The notes under the pieces were generated by a model. It worked only from the letters and a program-made list of their open reading frames with translations. It ran no database searches and was not told where the DNA came from. From the NCBI GenBank assembly GCA_030142905.1, contig JASJOG010000109.1, positions 294,001-358,000 on the forward strand: 64,000 nt of DNA, in the 5' to 3' direction. Origin of the DNA: Heliopora coerulea. Taxonomy: Eukaryota > Cnidaria > Anthozoa > Scleralcyonacea > Helioporidae. Position numbers and translations under genes: made by a program. Positions 1 to 13,700 of this stretch are shown piece after piece. Positions within the stretch are counted from its first letter, which is position 1, and each line of letters opens with the position of its first letter.

Positions 1-690
1 CACTTTTTAAAATCCCGATACGTTATTTCCTTCATAAATTTATCCCCGTTAATACGGCCACTCTTTCAAAATGCGAATGTCGAATAACCTTTACATAGCA
101 AAAGAACATTAAACTTCCCAAACCATGACAATCATATTTAATTGAAAAGAATCGTGTCAACAGAATCACCTACATAAAAATGCGGTCCCGTATATCAAAA
201 TGCATACTTTAACGAAATAACAATAAAACTTGAAAAACTGCAAGATTGATGTCATTGAAAAGAAAGATGTTCCATCGACCTCTACATTCGCTTTTCTCTT
301 TGAGCACGGTCTACGTTCATTTCTGACGGAGAGGTTGCTGTCAATATCCCACGTCTGCTTAGCATTTCAACGTTTCTTGCCTCTCTTCAAAATTTATAAA
401 CACACGAAATTTCCATTTCTTATCCTCCACCGCGATTTACAACCTTGTCAGCAACTTTCACTTCTTATAAAAGCCAGTTTTGTTTACCTTAGTTTTGTTA
501 CAATACATTCCATCGGAGCTCCAGATTCTCACAAATAGTTTGTTTTAAGTCAAATTTCACTGTTCCTATAACTACCTAACTTGAAAGAGACCAGCTGCAA
601 AACTTGACACTGTCTCGTTACCACGGCCACCCCATTAATACGATCAGGTTTTTACGTCCCGACGGTGGTCGTATTAACGGGGTTCCACTG
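1..690. mobile_element. End of a pogo/Tc1-mariner-type non-autonomous transposon
   Basis: Read on the minus strand, an element end starts at 690 with CAGTGGAACCCCGTTAATAC, the CAGT start typical of pogo/Tigger and Tc1-mariner terminal repeats. Related subterminal blocks (CCCCGTTAATACGGCCACT at 45-63, and a variant in opposite orientation at 613-640) fit a repeat-rich MITE. The other terminus was not found and may lie before base 1 or be degraded. The expected TA duplication is not visible at 691 (CA). No transposase is visible. Confidence 0.4.
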
Positions 691-1466
691 CACCTAACGC
701 CCAAAACACGAGGAAACATTTCAGTTGCATTTGTATTTCGCTTCAACGAACGCAGAAGCTGTGCAACGCTCCGTTCCCCAATTTCCCTTTTTCCGTCAAC
801 CATCATGGATGCAAAAGCTGTCGTATTGACGAATTTGATTTTTTGTCCCTGTTTTCTAATTAAATCCATGGAATCCCTTGGTGTCTGGGTCCTTTGCATC
901 GTTTTTCCTACCATGCCAACACACAAGGGATAGGCCATCTGGAAAGGTATGTAACGTGACCGTCGACTTTGTCCCGGAAACGGCCATTATTCAGAAACAT
1001 GGCGTGATTCACTCTGCAAAACACGCCATTAAGACTAATTTAATACTCGTATGAACTGCTACTAATGAGGGATTTGAATATACGAATTTAGTTGAATATC
1101 AATGTTATTTTAAAGCAGAGTGGAATACTGATTTCAAAACCATCCTCAGGGTGAACTGGTTTATATTTCCCTATTTATCTCATGTTCCGAGGTATTTTCG
1201 TACTGTCTGAAGAAAGGACATGACCGCGCATTCTGTGCGCTTTGGTCGCATGTCTGATGAAGGTGTATTTTTACTAGAAGACGAGTGTGAGATCTACTAT
1301 AGCATTACGAGAAACAATGCAACGATTTTAGGCTTTGCAAACCTTCGTCGAAACCCCAGCACGTCAAACTTCAGCTAAAAATGATTTCACTTTTCACGGC
1401 AACTAAGTTGAATGTGATAAGAAATATCAGAAACCCAACGCGATTGTAAGCATTATGATTGATCCA

Positions 1467-1525
1467 AACTCGTTCCCAGAGCCTTTTCCCTTTTCTAAAA
1501 GGGAAAAGGCCTGGGGACGAGGTTG
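1467..1525. repeat. Perfect hairpin, MITE-like
   Basis: Arms 1467-1494 and 1498-1525 are nearly perfect inverted repeats (outer CTCGTTCCCAGAG versus CCTGGGGACGAG, inner CCTTTTCCCTTTT versus AAAAGGGAAAAGG) with a 3-base loop. The element is essentially two terminal repeats with no body, as in a very short foldback MITE. The family is not recognised. Confidence 0.6.
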
Positions 1526-3774
1526 TTGTAGATCATTTCCTCCCAACAAACGCATTCACCAGCTCGAGACAATCTGATAAATCTTGTATGACTTTTTCCA
1601 ACTAAATTGTCGACTATAAGACAATAAAAATATTCCAATTTTATTGGCGAAATAAATTCCAGTCCGATGGGCATGCACTGACAACCCTTCAAAAAGCATT
1701 AATAATTCATGACGGAAATACAAAGGAAAATCACATCGTATCTTTAAATATGATAAAAATACGCTTATTTCAAGCTTAAATTTTTGAAGCTTAGATTTCA
1801 AACTTTCTTCGTGTAACAAGGCTGTAAATCTTGCCCAAGGTTTGCAAACACCCTTGGCTGGCCAATACAATCACTGCCGTCTACGAAACAAAGGCGAGCT
1901 AAAATACAGAATCACGAAACCGTCGATGTGATAGAAATTACACTAAAATTAAGCCATCGTCCTCGTAATGGCAACCAGTGATTTGTTCTTTCTGTACGTT
2001 CTAGACTTTCTCAAAGCCCGTTTTGTTTTTCGGAGGGGAAAGGGGAAAAATTCGGGAGAAAACGGACTTTTCCTAGGCTATTTAGCGCCATTTTTTCTCC
2101 ACCTGTATTTTGGTCGGAGATGTGTCGGTATTTTAACCAATTAGCAAAACAAATTGGAGTTCCTGCTAACGGAACAAGTCTAGTTCTCGCCTTCGTCTCG
2201 CTTGGCGAGATAAGAAGTCGACTAGGGGTAAGTCTACGTACGTTCAGGTCCATTCTAGGGACTTGCCTAAAGTGTCCCCTCACCTGCCTCAGGCATGTTA
2301 CCCTTTTTATATCCTGTGGGAAACGCAAGAAAGATGACTATTAAGACGGCGCAGCGACAGCTTAATGAATCGACAACTTGCCACGTTTGAGTCCGTGAGC
2401 TAGGACTCGAAAATCGATATTCATAGCATCCAACAAAAGCCATGTAGTTATTAAACGAAAGCCTAAATTGGCTAAACACATCTTTTCTTGTTTTTCATGC
2501 CTCATGCTTCCCTTGGACGGAACTCCCACAATTTTCGTCTATTTATTGCTTTGGTGTGAACAAAATATTAAAAGTCCCGGCACAGGGATATATCTATTCA
2601 GTATCACATATGGTTAACGACCATCTTTTCGCGAAGAAAAAAAAAACATCAGTTGGTTGAAAATTTTCGTTCAGACGGGAATTTACTTAATCACACATAT
2701 CTGTGAATGAGATAGTATGAAGCGAAAAAATCCAACGTTCTCGATTGCTTCATTGTTTCTTCCGATACGAAGAAATTCGTGGGGTGCTGGTGGCAGTGTG
2801 ATAGTGCACGTGTCTCACCACTGTGACCAGGTTTCGATTTCGGCTCCGTGCAGTTATCTGATTATCTGTTCACATGTGAGAAGAGTTTTGTCCAGTTTAA
2901 CTTTACCAAACATCGCAAGTTTTCTCCGGGTACTTCAGTTTCCCTCTGTAATAACACTGCACCCGTGAGAAGTGGCCCTTACTTGACCTCTGGGGAGAAC
3001 AGATCATGTAGGTGATAGGGTTATCCAGTATAAATAAAGACACCCACACAGGAATGAGTAAAAGACAACACCTCCGCAAGATCTGTAGAGGAGTCTGGCA
3101 AGTGCGCGGGAGCGGACTGCTACAGAAGGTAAAGACACTTGAGAATTAGGGCTATAATAATCATGATGGCAATGGCAGAAAATATAAGGGAAAAACGAAC
3201 TAATATAATGTGTCTTGCATTTATCACAAGCCGTGGGATAGCGTACCTCGACTGCCGGCATGTACATCCGCCGTTGTTGCAATTTGGGAAGTTTGGTAAG
3301 GTATCCTTGCTCGAGTAGTTCTCAAAGCGTTGGCAGCTAAACGAAGACACTGTCCGCCAGACAAAATATGGTAATATTAATAAAATACAGTAATAATCTC
3401 TCTCCCACAGTACAACCTTTGAGTATCCAACTCTTCTTTCTTACTTGCATGGCGGGAATTGAAGTAGCACAAGAAGAGAAATCATCCCGGATTCATCTAT
3501 ACCAAAATTTGTGTGCGTTAACCTATGGTTTTATCAACAGGAAACATCAGATACTACAGACGACAGGAAGGACGAGATGCGACATTGGCTAATGACATTC
3601 CAGTAGTCATCTAAACAGTTCTCAAAAGTTTTCTCATGTCAGTCAGTATCACCATTAAGTTGTTTTGTAACCAGCTCTGTTTCGGAAAAGACTAGCATTG
3701 GTTCTTGTTTTGGACGAGTGGAGAAAAACCAAAAACGTCCAGCGGAAATTTTAATCAATAACCCTATGACCGTT

Positions 3775-4010
3775 ACTCATCACCAGTGAAAAAGCTCAAA
3801 TCCAATCCCCAAGATCAGCGCGTACTTGCCATCACCACCTTCACCAGCATTACTATAACCACCATCACCTCTAACATCACCACCAGTATCATTCATAATG
3901 ATGAGCATCGCCTTCTCCATCACAGCGATACTACCCATTTGCCAACACCATCCACATAGTGCCATCACCGAAATTTCCATCATTGCCCCAGCACCATTAC
4001 CATGACCATA
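3775..4010. repeat. Degenerate CAC/ATC trinucleotide repeat
   Basis: Imperfect CACCAT/ATCACC-type triplets run across the interval (for example ATCACCACC, ACCACCATC). The minus-strand open frame across it is rich in Gly, Asp and Met purely because of the triplet bias, so I do not call it a gene. Confidence 0.6.
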
Positions 4011-4446
4011 CCAACTACATTTAAACCTTCAGCATAACCAACTGCTCCGATCAGTTCTCTGCTTAACCATGACCTCCAAAGTGCCACCATCTCTAATACT
4101 GCAACACTGGTTCGAAGTCACTAATTCCAACCATTGCAATTAGTTCCATTGGTTTAGTAAATATGGTTCTCTTACAGCGAGCCCTGGACACACCTAAATT
4201 CTGGTACAAATTTTTTGTTTCATGAAAATATTATACTTTCACCAGTGAAGATGTTGCATTAAATTTATTATCTCTTCGTGGCGGTAAAATTAGTTTCGTT
4301 ACTGTATCAAGGAATACCGGGCTATGGCTGTCAATTTCAAGAACCAATGCTCTTTTTCCAATCCTGGCTTCCAGTAAAAAATAAAGTTAATATGTACATA
4401 AAAATGAGAAAATGATAAAGCCGAAAGATCTGGTAGCTGGTAAGGA

Positions 4447-4632
4447 TGGCGCCAGAAGAAAATTATTGTTATTTAAGTGTATTCACCAAAGATTCCAGGT
4501 GAGCAAGAACTGCGAATATTAAACTTGAAACAGGATTTCGTTGTTCTTTCCGAAAATTTAAGGACTCACACCAATTCTTCGGGGGGTGCAATTATATTTT
4601 TGTTCCTGCCTCCCCCTGGCGCCGCCCCTGAA
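4447..4632. mobile_element. Possible hAT-like MITE
   Basis: The right end reads CCTGGCGCCGCCCCTG, whose complement CAGGGGCGGCGCCAGG has the form of hAT-family ends. The left side has GGATGGCGCCAG as a weak partner. No matching 8-bp duplication was found, so the boundaries are uncertain. Confidence 0.3.
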
Positions 4633-4777
4633 CAAAACCTTTACGACAACACTGACTTCCACAAAACCTTCTGTTTGACATAGCTTCTCATGCGTCGTGT
4701 CAGACTCCTCTGAGTTCTTCTATAAGGAGTATCTAGAGGTTTTCATTGACTTGTTCGAGTTTAAAAAGAAATTTGGC

Positions 4778-7700
4778 CTATCGTCCCAGGCATCTTTCAA
4801 AATAAATGCCATTTAGATATCCTCCTCTCATTGCTCTCGAAACGTTTTGTTCGAAGAGCCGTCTGTTTGATCGTAACACGTCTGCAGCGTCTGTGAACAT
4901 AAAGGGAATATAAGTGAGTTGAGCTCAAGTCTCAAGGCACAATGCATTTCGGGTTTATAAATACAGAACATGCGCACGCTCGTCTGAGATATCGAATCTT
5001 CGGCGTTTGTTCCAGAGAAAGAACTTCTCATTAAGCCCTTCCCGACTGAGGATGAGTACTCTAGTATTTTACGTTCTTTAACATCACACAGGATCGCCGA
5101 GAAGGGGAAATGGAGTAATGGGGTCAAATTGACCCCGGACCAGGACGAAATCAAACGGCCTAGTTCGCCTGAAAGTATTACATTGACTTTTGATTTTTTT
5201 ATCGCTGGAATAAAGAGTTACTGCTTATGTGCTATCAATGGTTCTAAGATAAATTCTTTTCTAATATATGACTTTTACACTTTTGTGGCATTAATGTGCG
5301 TGGTTAAGCTTAAAGTAGAACTTTAGAGTACAGACAGTATGGATTCATCATTCATGGAATACTGAACTAACTAGATATGAAGGAGCGTTTGCAAACTTGC
5401 TATAAAAGTTTGAGCTTGGTGGTACCAGCATTTATTAATTTAAATTAAGAATTGCTTCACAGTTTTGTTCACTTCTGAAGTTCATACAGTGAGGTATTTG
5501 TCCATTACCGAGAATTCGTTGGGCAAATTAAACGTTTCGTGAAAAATTCCAAAAATTAAAGAATGTAAAGCTTCATTCTGCCGATAATTAGCGAGGTTAG
5601 TCAAATTAATTTTCGACCGGAAGGGATCTACCAACTTCTCTAACTCTCCCCCGGGACCTGCAACAGCTATGGGCGGTACTGACGCCACACCATTTTACTC
5701 GTCGGGACTCAGGAGAGACCTCCAGTTCCAAAAATGTCACAATCCATCTCCGTAAGCCTTTCCCAACTGACGACGAGTACTGTAGTATTATACTACTGAT
5801 AAAGCAAGATGATTTTGTTCGTCAAGAGGAGGCCTCCAGCCACGAAAGTGTTACAAGCTATCTCCGTAAGCCTTTTCTAACTGACGACGAGTACTGTAGT
5901 ATTTTAATACTGATAAAGCAAGATGATTTTGCTCATCATGAGGAGACCTCCAGTCGCGAAAGTGTTAACGAGGCTCTCGATAGTTTTGCTCAGTTGAAAA
6001 TGCTGTAGAAACAAATGGTGAGCTAGGGAGGGAAGAAAAAAGATTTAGGCTAACGCAAAAAATAGAAAAGGACTAACGCACATAATAAAAGAAAACATAT
6101 ATAAAAATAAAAAAGAACATATCAATCAGCACGCGTGTACATTGTTTTTATAGATGTTTTCTGTTGTTATGTGCGTTGGTTCCTTCTATTTGTATGTTGT
6201 CCCTTATGGGCTACGGTAGTTTTTCAGGTTTGTGCCAGAAATTTACCAAAAGAACGTCGGCCTGCTACATACTCAATAACTAAAACTGGATCTGATGTCC
6301 AGTGTATTACTAACAGTAAAAAGTCAAACCAACGAATGGCGGTGTACCAGTTCTTGGAACGAGAACCACTTGACCAACCGCAACAGTTACCGGCCCCTTA
6401 CACGTGACTTTTCAACGACTTGAAACGATCAATCTCAAACTCATTAATAATTCATGAGGAAAACACAAAGGACATCAATACCGAGACGTAGTTTCGATAC
6501 CTGATCTTAATTAGCATAGAATTTCGTCAAATTTAAACTTGATTTCCTCTTTAAATACGGATTTGTTTCAGATATAATATCATACACTCGAAAGTCGTGT
6601 TTCATCAGATATCCAAACACCGAGAAGTTGGTTAAAAAACTCGGCTATCGCCTCGTTTTTCAACTCACTTCTCGGTGTTTGGATATCTAAGGAAACACTC
6701 CTTCTTGTGTATGATATATTACTTGAACTCGACTTTCATATCTGGAATGTTAACTGACCAATGAAATGTGAAGCCAAGATTGCCGCCTATGGAGGGCAAT
6801 TTTGTACGTCAGTTTCAGTCCCCTACTCGGGCTTGTACGTCAGTTTTAGTCTCCCACGCCATTTATTACATTTTTTGAAAGGTTTTCCTCGAAAATACAT
6901 ACAAAACATGTCTTCAAAAGACGGAAATGAGTTTAAGAATCTTAAATGTATTTCGACAAAGTCAAAACGACTTACAAGGTATATATGTTCACGAAAATAA
7001 ATTACCAAACTGATAAGAAACCTGATAAAAGTCTCGAAAAATTACTTTAGCAAACTACAAAGTGCACATCCTCTTTTTACCATCAGTTTACCATCTTTAC
7101 ACAATTTAGCGCAATTCTTAGGCCACAATTGAAAGACTCAAATATGTAAACTGGTTCCGTAATAATTCGTCTGAGAACTTTTCCATGGTTGTGAATCTTT
7201 TCGGAGCCGAATCAAACAAAAACTGATGATTAAAGTCGTACGAACAACTGAAACTGATGTACAAGACCATGAAGAAGACTGAAACCATGACTGAAACTGA
7301 TGTACAAAATTACCCTCCATGGGCAGCCATCTTGGCTTCACTTTTTGCCCTGGCAAATCACTGAGAATTAGCATTCCGATATGGAAATCAAGTTCACTGG
7401 AAACGACCCGCCAACCAATAGACAGACTAACGACATCGACATTAATAAGCACACAGTTCAACATCGACGGCACGATAACAAGAACAGACTTTTTATTAAA
7501 CACTACCCTCTTATGATGCAAAAGCCTTACACAGGCAGATGTCTCTACACTCGAATAAAGGAACACACTAGCTGCTCTGATTCTGAAATTAAAAATCACC
7601 TCAACTCTTGCGGACAATTTCAACACTCAAAAACTCTTATGGAACTTAACCCTTATTCTAAGCGATATTTCTAAATTCTATTTCTAAACGATATTTCAGA

Positions 7701-10700
7701 TTCAGTTAATTTAAGTGATTTTATTCTCAACAACTGAAAAATAATCGACAAATCTGATCACTGGTGAGTATTGCTTTACAAATAAGCGCTTGGAATTCGC
7801 CAAAAAAAGCAGCTAATCCATCATGACACAAAAGCACCGACAGAATTAGTAATTTTCTGTTAATAGCTTGTTGTTTTCTGTGCCTACAACAGTCGCTGTC
7901 ATCTGTAGCATTTCTGATGATGACTAAAATCTAGTCGAAACGTAGAATCTCTCATAAAATTGTTTCGCTACTCGGAGTTTCCCTCGTGTATTTCAGCACA
8001 TACTTTTCCCTTCACTTCGAAGATGATCGCCATTGAGGCCATCAATTGGAAAAAATTCAATACAACTGTAGTAGTCTTTCTCCTGACTACACGAACCGAG
8101 ACGATCAAATTCAATCAACATTTTCCAGTGACTATCATAATAAAAACCCAAGTTGTCGTGGTAACATTCATAATAAAAATACAAGTTAAGTACCTTTGTT
8201 GAGAGGATCGTCTGGATTAGGTTCCTGCAAGTAAAGAGAATGAAGAACAGTTCACTATCACATTAAATGTGCACAGTGCCGTACCAACCAGGGGGCTACT
8301 GGGGTGTTTGCCAGGGGACGTAAACCATATGGGGCGACATTTACAGAAATAACTTCGACTTTTTCGCCCTTTTACCCAGATTAAACAATATTTTGCAAGG
8401 CTAAACAAAATGTTAAATCAATGTCTAGTCTTCTCATCGTTAATTAACGACTTTGCAATTGTCAAGGTTCAGAGGCGCCTGTTTTAAATTTTCAATTACA
8501 TTTTGAGTAATAAATAACAAAAAGTACTACGAACACTAGTTTCTACACAAGTACCTCGTTTAGTTGTACAATATAAGGAGTTGGAGTGCGTTAGAAAAGT
8601 GCGGCTCCGCATGTGTGCCTGTATATTTTTCGCCTGATTAACAACGCACAAAGGATTACAGCATAGTAAACAGTTCCATATAACCAATGCAGCTTCGTGT
8701 ATTTAAGCAATAACTCAGACTTCAAACGCCTAATATTATGGGTTAGTATTTTACATCCCTCCCCTTAATCGCTTGAGAATGGAAAGAATGACAAACTTCT
8801 CAAAAATGCCGTACAGCTCTTCTTCGTACTTCTCATTTAACGCTTCGACGCCTGAAAACGGCAATTGTCGTCTTTACTAATTTTACTAGTCGACGTGGAA
8901 ACCCCAGCAGGCTTCAAAGAGTTAAAACCTAACTTTTCATAAATTAAGCTCTTCCTCAGATAGATTAAGTTGAAATAACTTGCGATATACATTAGACTAT
9001 TACTACCACAAGCACAAACATACACGCATTTTCTCTAAAAGAAATTTGATCCGTTACCACTCCTTACGGAGCGCAACCATGTGAACTCATTGCACATTAC
9101 CGCTGACTAAACGGGAGTGACAAGCAAAATGAACGGCTAGTTTCCGTTTAACCAGACAAATATAATCTGGATGAACATACGGTACAACAAGATTAAGTCA
9201 AACATACCAAAAATAAGTATTGTAATCCATAAATTATTGAATTTATAGTTAACACTGGCTTCCAGTCTTCCCTAAAACATTCAAGTAGTTATAAAATCAG
9301 AGGACGGCGGATAGACTGCGTTAGTATTTTATTGAAATGACACCTGCTCTAAAATAAACAGCTGCAAAAGGAAGAATGGAAGGTAGGAAAGGAAAGGAAA
9401 GGAAAGGAGAGGAGAAGAAAGGAAAGGAGAGGCAAGAATAGGAAAGGAAAACAAAGCAAATGAAAGGAAAAGGAAAGGAAAAGGAAAGGAAAGGAAAAGG
9501 AAAGGAAAGGAAAAGGAAAAGAAAGGAAGAGAAAGGAAGGAAAAGAAAACAAAAGGAAAAGATAGGGAAGGAAGAGAAAGGAAGGAAGAGAAAGGAAGGA
9601 AAAGAAAACGAAAGGAAAAGAAAGGAAGGAAAAGAAAGGAAGGAAAAGAAAACGAAAGGAAAAGAGCATAATGGCAATTAAGGAAAGAACATGAAAATAA
9701 AAAAAAACAATACAAAGATAAGTAAAGGAGAGAGAAGAACAGTGCAAAAACGTAAATGGATAACTTTATTTATAAAAGTGATAGGTTATGTATCCAAACT
9801 GTTTCTCTGGATAACGGCACAAACGAATTGCACATGTGGACTGAGCTCGACATCTTGCGTACTTTGTCTTGAGAGATTTGCAGCGTGGCAAATTTGAATT
9901 TATATAAATTTGCCGTACAACTTTCAATTGTTCAAAGACCTTAAATTCTTTACAAAACGGCGTATACCTTAGTGCATAGACTGAAAATGTTTCACTCAGG
10001 ATGACCATACCATTCAATGAGATCAGGACAGGGGCAATAACACTGGTAACAATAAAACACAAAACTGTCCCGAATGGACCTCCCCTCCCCAGAGACTAAG
10101 TTAGTCACGTGAATAAACACGCGGAAAAGAAACATTCGTAGTGCGTAGGACTGTTCGAGTAAATAAGAACTGTAGGGTTTTGGAGATGTAATTTACTTCA
10201 ATAAAAGTTACCTTGGTAAGAAGATATTGAGAGCGTGTGTCCAGGAACGGTCCGGTACAAAACTTACCGTAGAATGTTTAAGCAAATATTTCCTTCAAGG
10301 TCGATGTTCGGATGGTAAACCTAAACGGAAATCGAAGAGGACAGGTGTAAAGCTAATGTTTATCCCACATAATGATCGCAATTTTAAATGAGGACTGCGA
10401 AGTCATTCATTCTAAAGTAGCTGGACAATGAAAGGCAGTGGCATGGATCATCTCAGACTGCCTTAATTCAATGGACTAGAATTTCCCTCGAATTGTAAAA
10501 TGATTTGTCAAACACTCTAGACGGTTACTTTTGCTTTGCTTTTTGCGATGATTCACTAGATACGAACAAGGAGAGGTGCTTTAAGAAGAAGAGATACATA
10601 CCGTTATTCTATAACTACGGGTATCTTACGGTATTATACGAACACGACGTTCTGCGCCTAGTTGACTTAAACTTACAACTGCGCATTCAATTTTAAGTAA

Positions 10701-13700
10701 GTAACCCATATTTTGTCAACGAACACGTTTTCGTGAATACAAGAAAATCACAGAAAAGACTGTAATCTCTACATCGTTTCATCGACAACATTCTGAAATT
10801 TTGTATTCGGACTTTCATCAACTGTACTTTTCATACACCAATTTGAAAAATACTGATGACTACCTGGATCCTGTGCAGTGACCTCTGACAAACGCAAATA
10901 AAAGCTTCAGAAACTCATGAGCATGCGGAAAGGTTTGAAAGCAGTTTTATAAAAACGTTGAGAAGGTAGTTCGTCTTAACACAAACCTTAGTTTCACATT
11001 TTACTTTTGGTGCGTCATGAGGGTAGCCTTGTCCAACCTACAATGGCAATAATTATATAAATAAAAAGGCAGCAACTTCAATAAGTTTGAATCGGGCGGA
11101 CGTGCCTGAAAAGCAATGTGTAGGCATGGCAAGAGTCCAAGTATGATAGAGTACCTTGTATTTTGAAGTTATCGATTAAGGTGAAAAATTTGAGGAAACT
11201 GCTGAGAATCTACTTTAAAAAATTCCAAATAATAAAACGTGCTGGAACACTAAAGCGGCTTTTCGTTAAAGCTAATTGTATAGAAAGACGTGTAGAGCCG
11301 AGGAGTTATCACAACTTGAACAGAAAGAAACCACAAAAGTTTAACCTAATCCTGTTGTAATTTCTAGAATAAATAATGCTCAGACCTCGACGTTAATAAG
11401 TCTTGATAGGCACATGTCAGAAATATGTCAGAAAGGTATATCGTTCAACACAATTTCAATATGTCTATTTATTATATATGGCTGAGCTCGTTTTTCGGCC
11501 TGTATGAAAAATTACGCCTGCTGATTGGTCGCTGAACGGTCCGACATTTTACGATAACGAACCGACCAGTCCAATACGCTTTTTAGTCCGACCCAGAAAG
11601 TTTTGGCGGGAAATCCTTCGAGCTGATTTTATTGAAATTCAAGAATTGAGTATCTACCACGGAAAATTCCAAATTATTAAATGTATTGGAACACTATTAC
11701 TGCTTTTCTTCAGACATAATTCTATAAACGTACGACAAATGAATGTTTAACGGGTGGAAACGCGAAAATAAAACGAACCAGTTAAGAGGTAAGGTATACA
11801 GCAACATCCGACGACAAAAACCCATTTACAAATGGGAAAGAAACCACAGCAAAAGGCATATAATATATTTCTTATTAACCTCGTTTGCTCAGCTCCCATT
11901 GGAAAGTGTTTGCTGTATATTTTTCGTAAAGACCTTACATCTTCGTGACTCGGTCTGTGCGAAAACCTCAGAAAAATGCTTTCTCGAACGGACTTCACTC
12001 TCGGTTAATAAGCATTTAACAAGTACCACTTTTATACTTAACGATATGGTATTTATGTATTAATAAACACAAAATATTTATGTACTTACATACATAAAAA
12101 TCATATTTATAAAATTATATTTATATGCAATTTAATTATATGCATAAAACATTGATTTGGGTAACATGTCATTCAAGAATGAAGTTTAAAGAAATTTTGT
12201 TGCAGCAACGTTTTGTGTAAAACGTCTTCCCGTCGTAACATCACCTTACGACGATGATACAAGCCTGTCACTGCCTTAAGTTCGAATGATTTACTGTATG
12301 TGTGCAACTTTATGTAACAAGATATAATGACCACTTGGACTACAAAATTGATAATAGGAAAATACAAATTGTTTACCTTACCTTAAAACTGAAGTCAAAC
12401 TGACCATTCCTGTAAAATCCCTAACGTAACAATATCAAATGTTTGAAAACAACTTTGAGTATTACGATACGTTATAAGTGATATAAAGCTATATTCTGAA
12501 TAGGCAATTCCATGGCTATCCGAAAGTCAATCGTGAAAGTCAATAAAAGAATTAAGAAATCGACATGATGATGAGTTGCAGTTGAAATCACATTGAAACC
12601 GTAGTTACTGCTTCTGTTGCCTGTAAGATTTATATTTAGTACGTCTTTCTTTTAGTTGGTGAAGATAACTAATATAGTTCTCTGAAGATGTTGCGAGTGT
12701 ACCCTGACGAAAATTTCACATGGCATTTCACATGTGAAAAACATATGGAATTGGAACATTTTCACATACTAGGAAACTTTCATTTCACGTATGAAATGGG
12801 AACGTTTCAATATATGAAATACTTAATTCATATGTGAAATGCATTAATTTAAAATTTCACATGTGAAATGTTGGAGTTCGAAATGTGTATTTCACATATC
12901 AAATGGTAAATCAACATATGAAAATTAATTTCACATATGAAATTTTTATTTCACATATGGAATTGAGACAATTCACATATGAAAATAATATTTCATATGT
13001 GAAATTGCATGTGAAATTTGGGAAAGGGTAGGGACGAAAAGTCAGATGTTGCATATATTATACTCCCTTTACACGTGTTTCACGGCTTTTCTACGAGTAA
13101 TATGCTGAGTTTTGATTTTTGTACTACGCATATGAACCTAAGTTACGTGTTTTAACGCGCTATTAAAAGTGACGAAGTAGGATATCTAAATATTTTTGAG
13201 TGAATGTCTATAATGAATGGGATCTAGATTGAAACATCAGTAAACATGGGTTTACTGCAGGGCAATTCCGTTGGGGCTGGCTAAACATGAGAAAATTAGG
13301 TCATTCAAGGACAGACTGTTTTCCACAAGATGACATTTTTCACGACAAGTGACTTTTGTTTTTCCCTCACGTCCTCTCGGCTGGAACCACTGAAAAGTAC
13401 GCTCAATTTTTTTTTTTTTTTACCAAAAAATGTCAATCAAAGAGTTAAAAATCGCCTGGTGAAAAACAGTGTTCAAAGTGCACTTGGAGGATTATTCAGG
13501 GACGTTGTTCACCGTGAAGAAAATTGGACAAAACTCTCCAAGTTCAGAAGTCATTACTGTACATCCCATGAAGAGTACTCCATTAAGTTTAAAGTTCACC
13601 AGTCAATGCAAGTTTGTATCACCATGATTTATCCAATCAATCAACATTTACCCAATGAAATTCTCTCAACTGCTCTTTAAAATATATTTTCTTGCAAACA

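Larger units (their letters stand above)
691..4777. other. Intergenic DNA, no recognised gene
   Basis: About 4 kb downstream of ube2m. It holds one open minus-strand stretch ending at the transposon boundary (694-938, starting ATG after a CCTTTCCAG acceptor-like sequence; family not recognised), a perfect hairpin near 1.5 kb, a degenerate CAC/ATC repeat near 3.8-4.0 kb and a possible hAT-like end near 4.6 kb. The other open frames are short and carry no motif I recognise. Confidence 0.4.

Noticed and set aside
618..938. Minus-strand open frame of 106 codons as a gene
   Set aside because: Its C-terminal part is the transposon terminal repeat. The remaining ~80 residues start after an acceptor-like site but match nothing I know, so it is described only as an open stretch.
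1245..1300. CTGATGA as another hammerhead
   Set aside because: No GAAA at the right distance and no stem II.
3004..3350. Cys-containing minus-strand open frame followed by a hydrophobic stretch
   Set aside because: NCNNGGCTC looks EGF-like by eye, but the cysteine spacing does not fit and no neighbouring exons were found.
9321..9747. Three overlapping long open frames rich in Phe, Ser and Leu
   Set aside because: They are translations of the complementary strand of a polypurine tract. All frames stay open because the repeat lacks stop codons.
13330..13680. Plus-strand open frame of 116 codons
   Set aside because: It lies in ube2m intron 2, contains a T16-type homopolymer and no recognisable motif.
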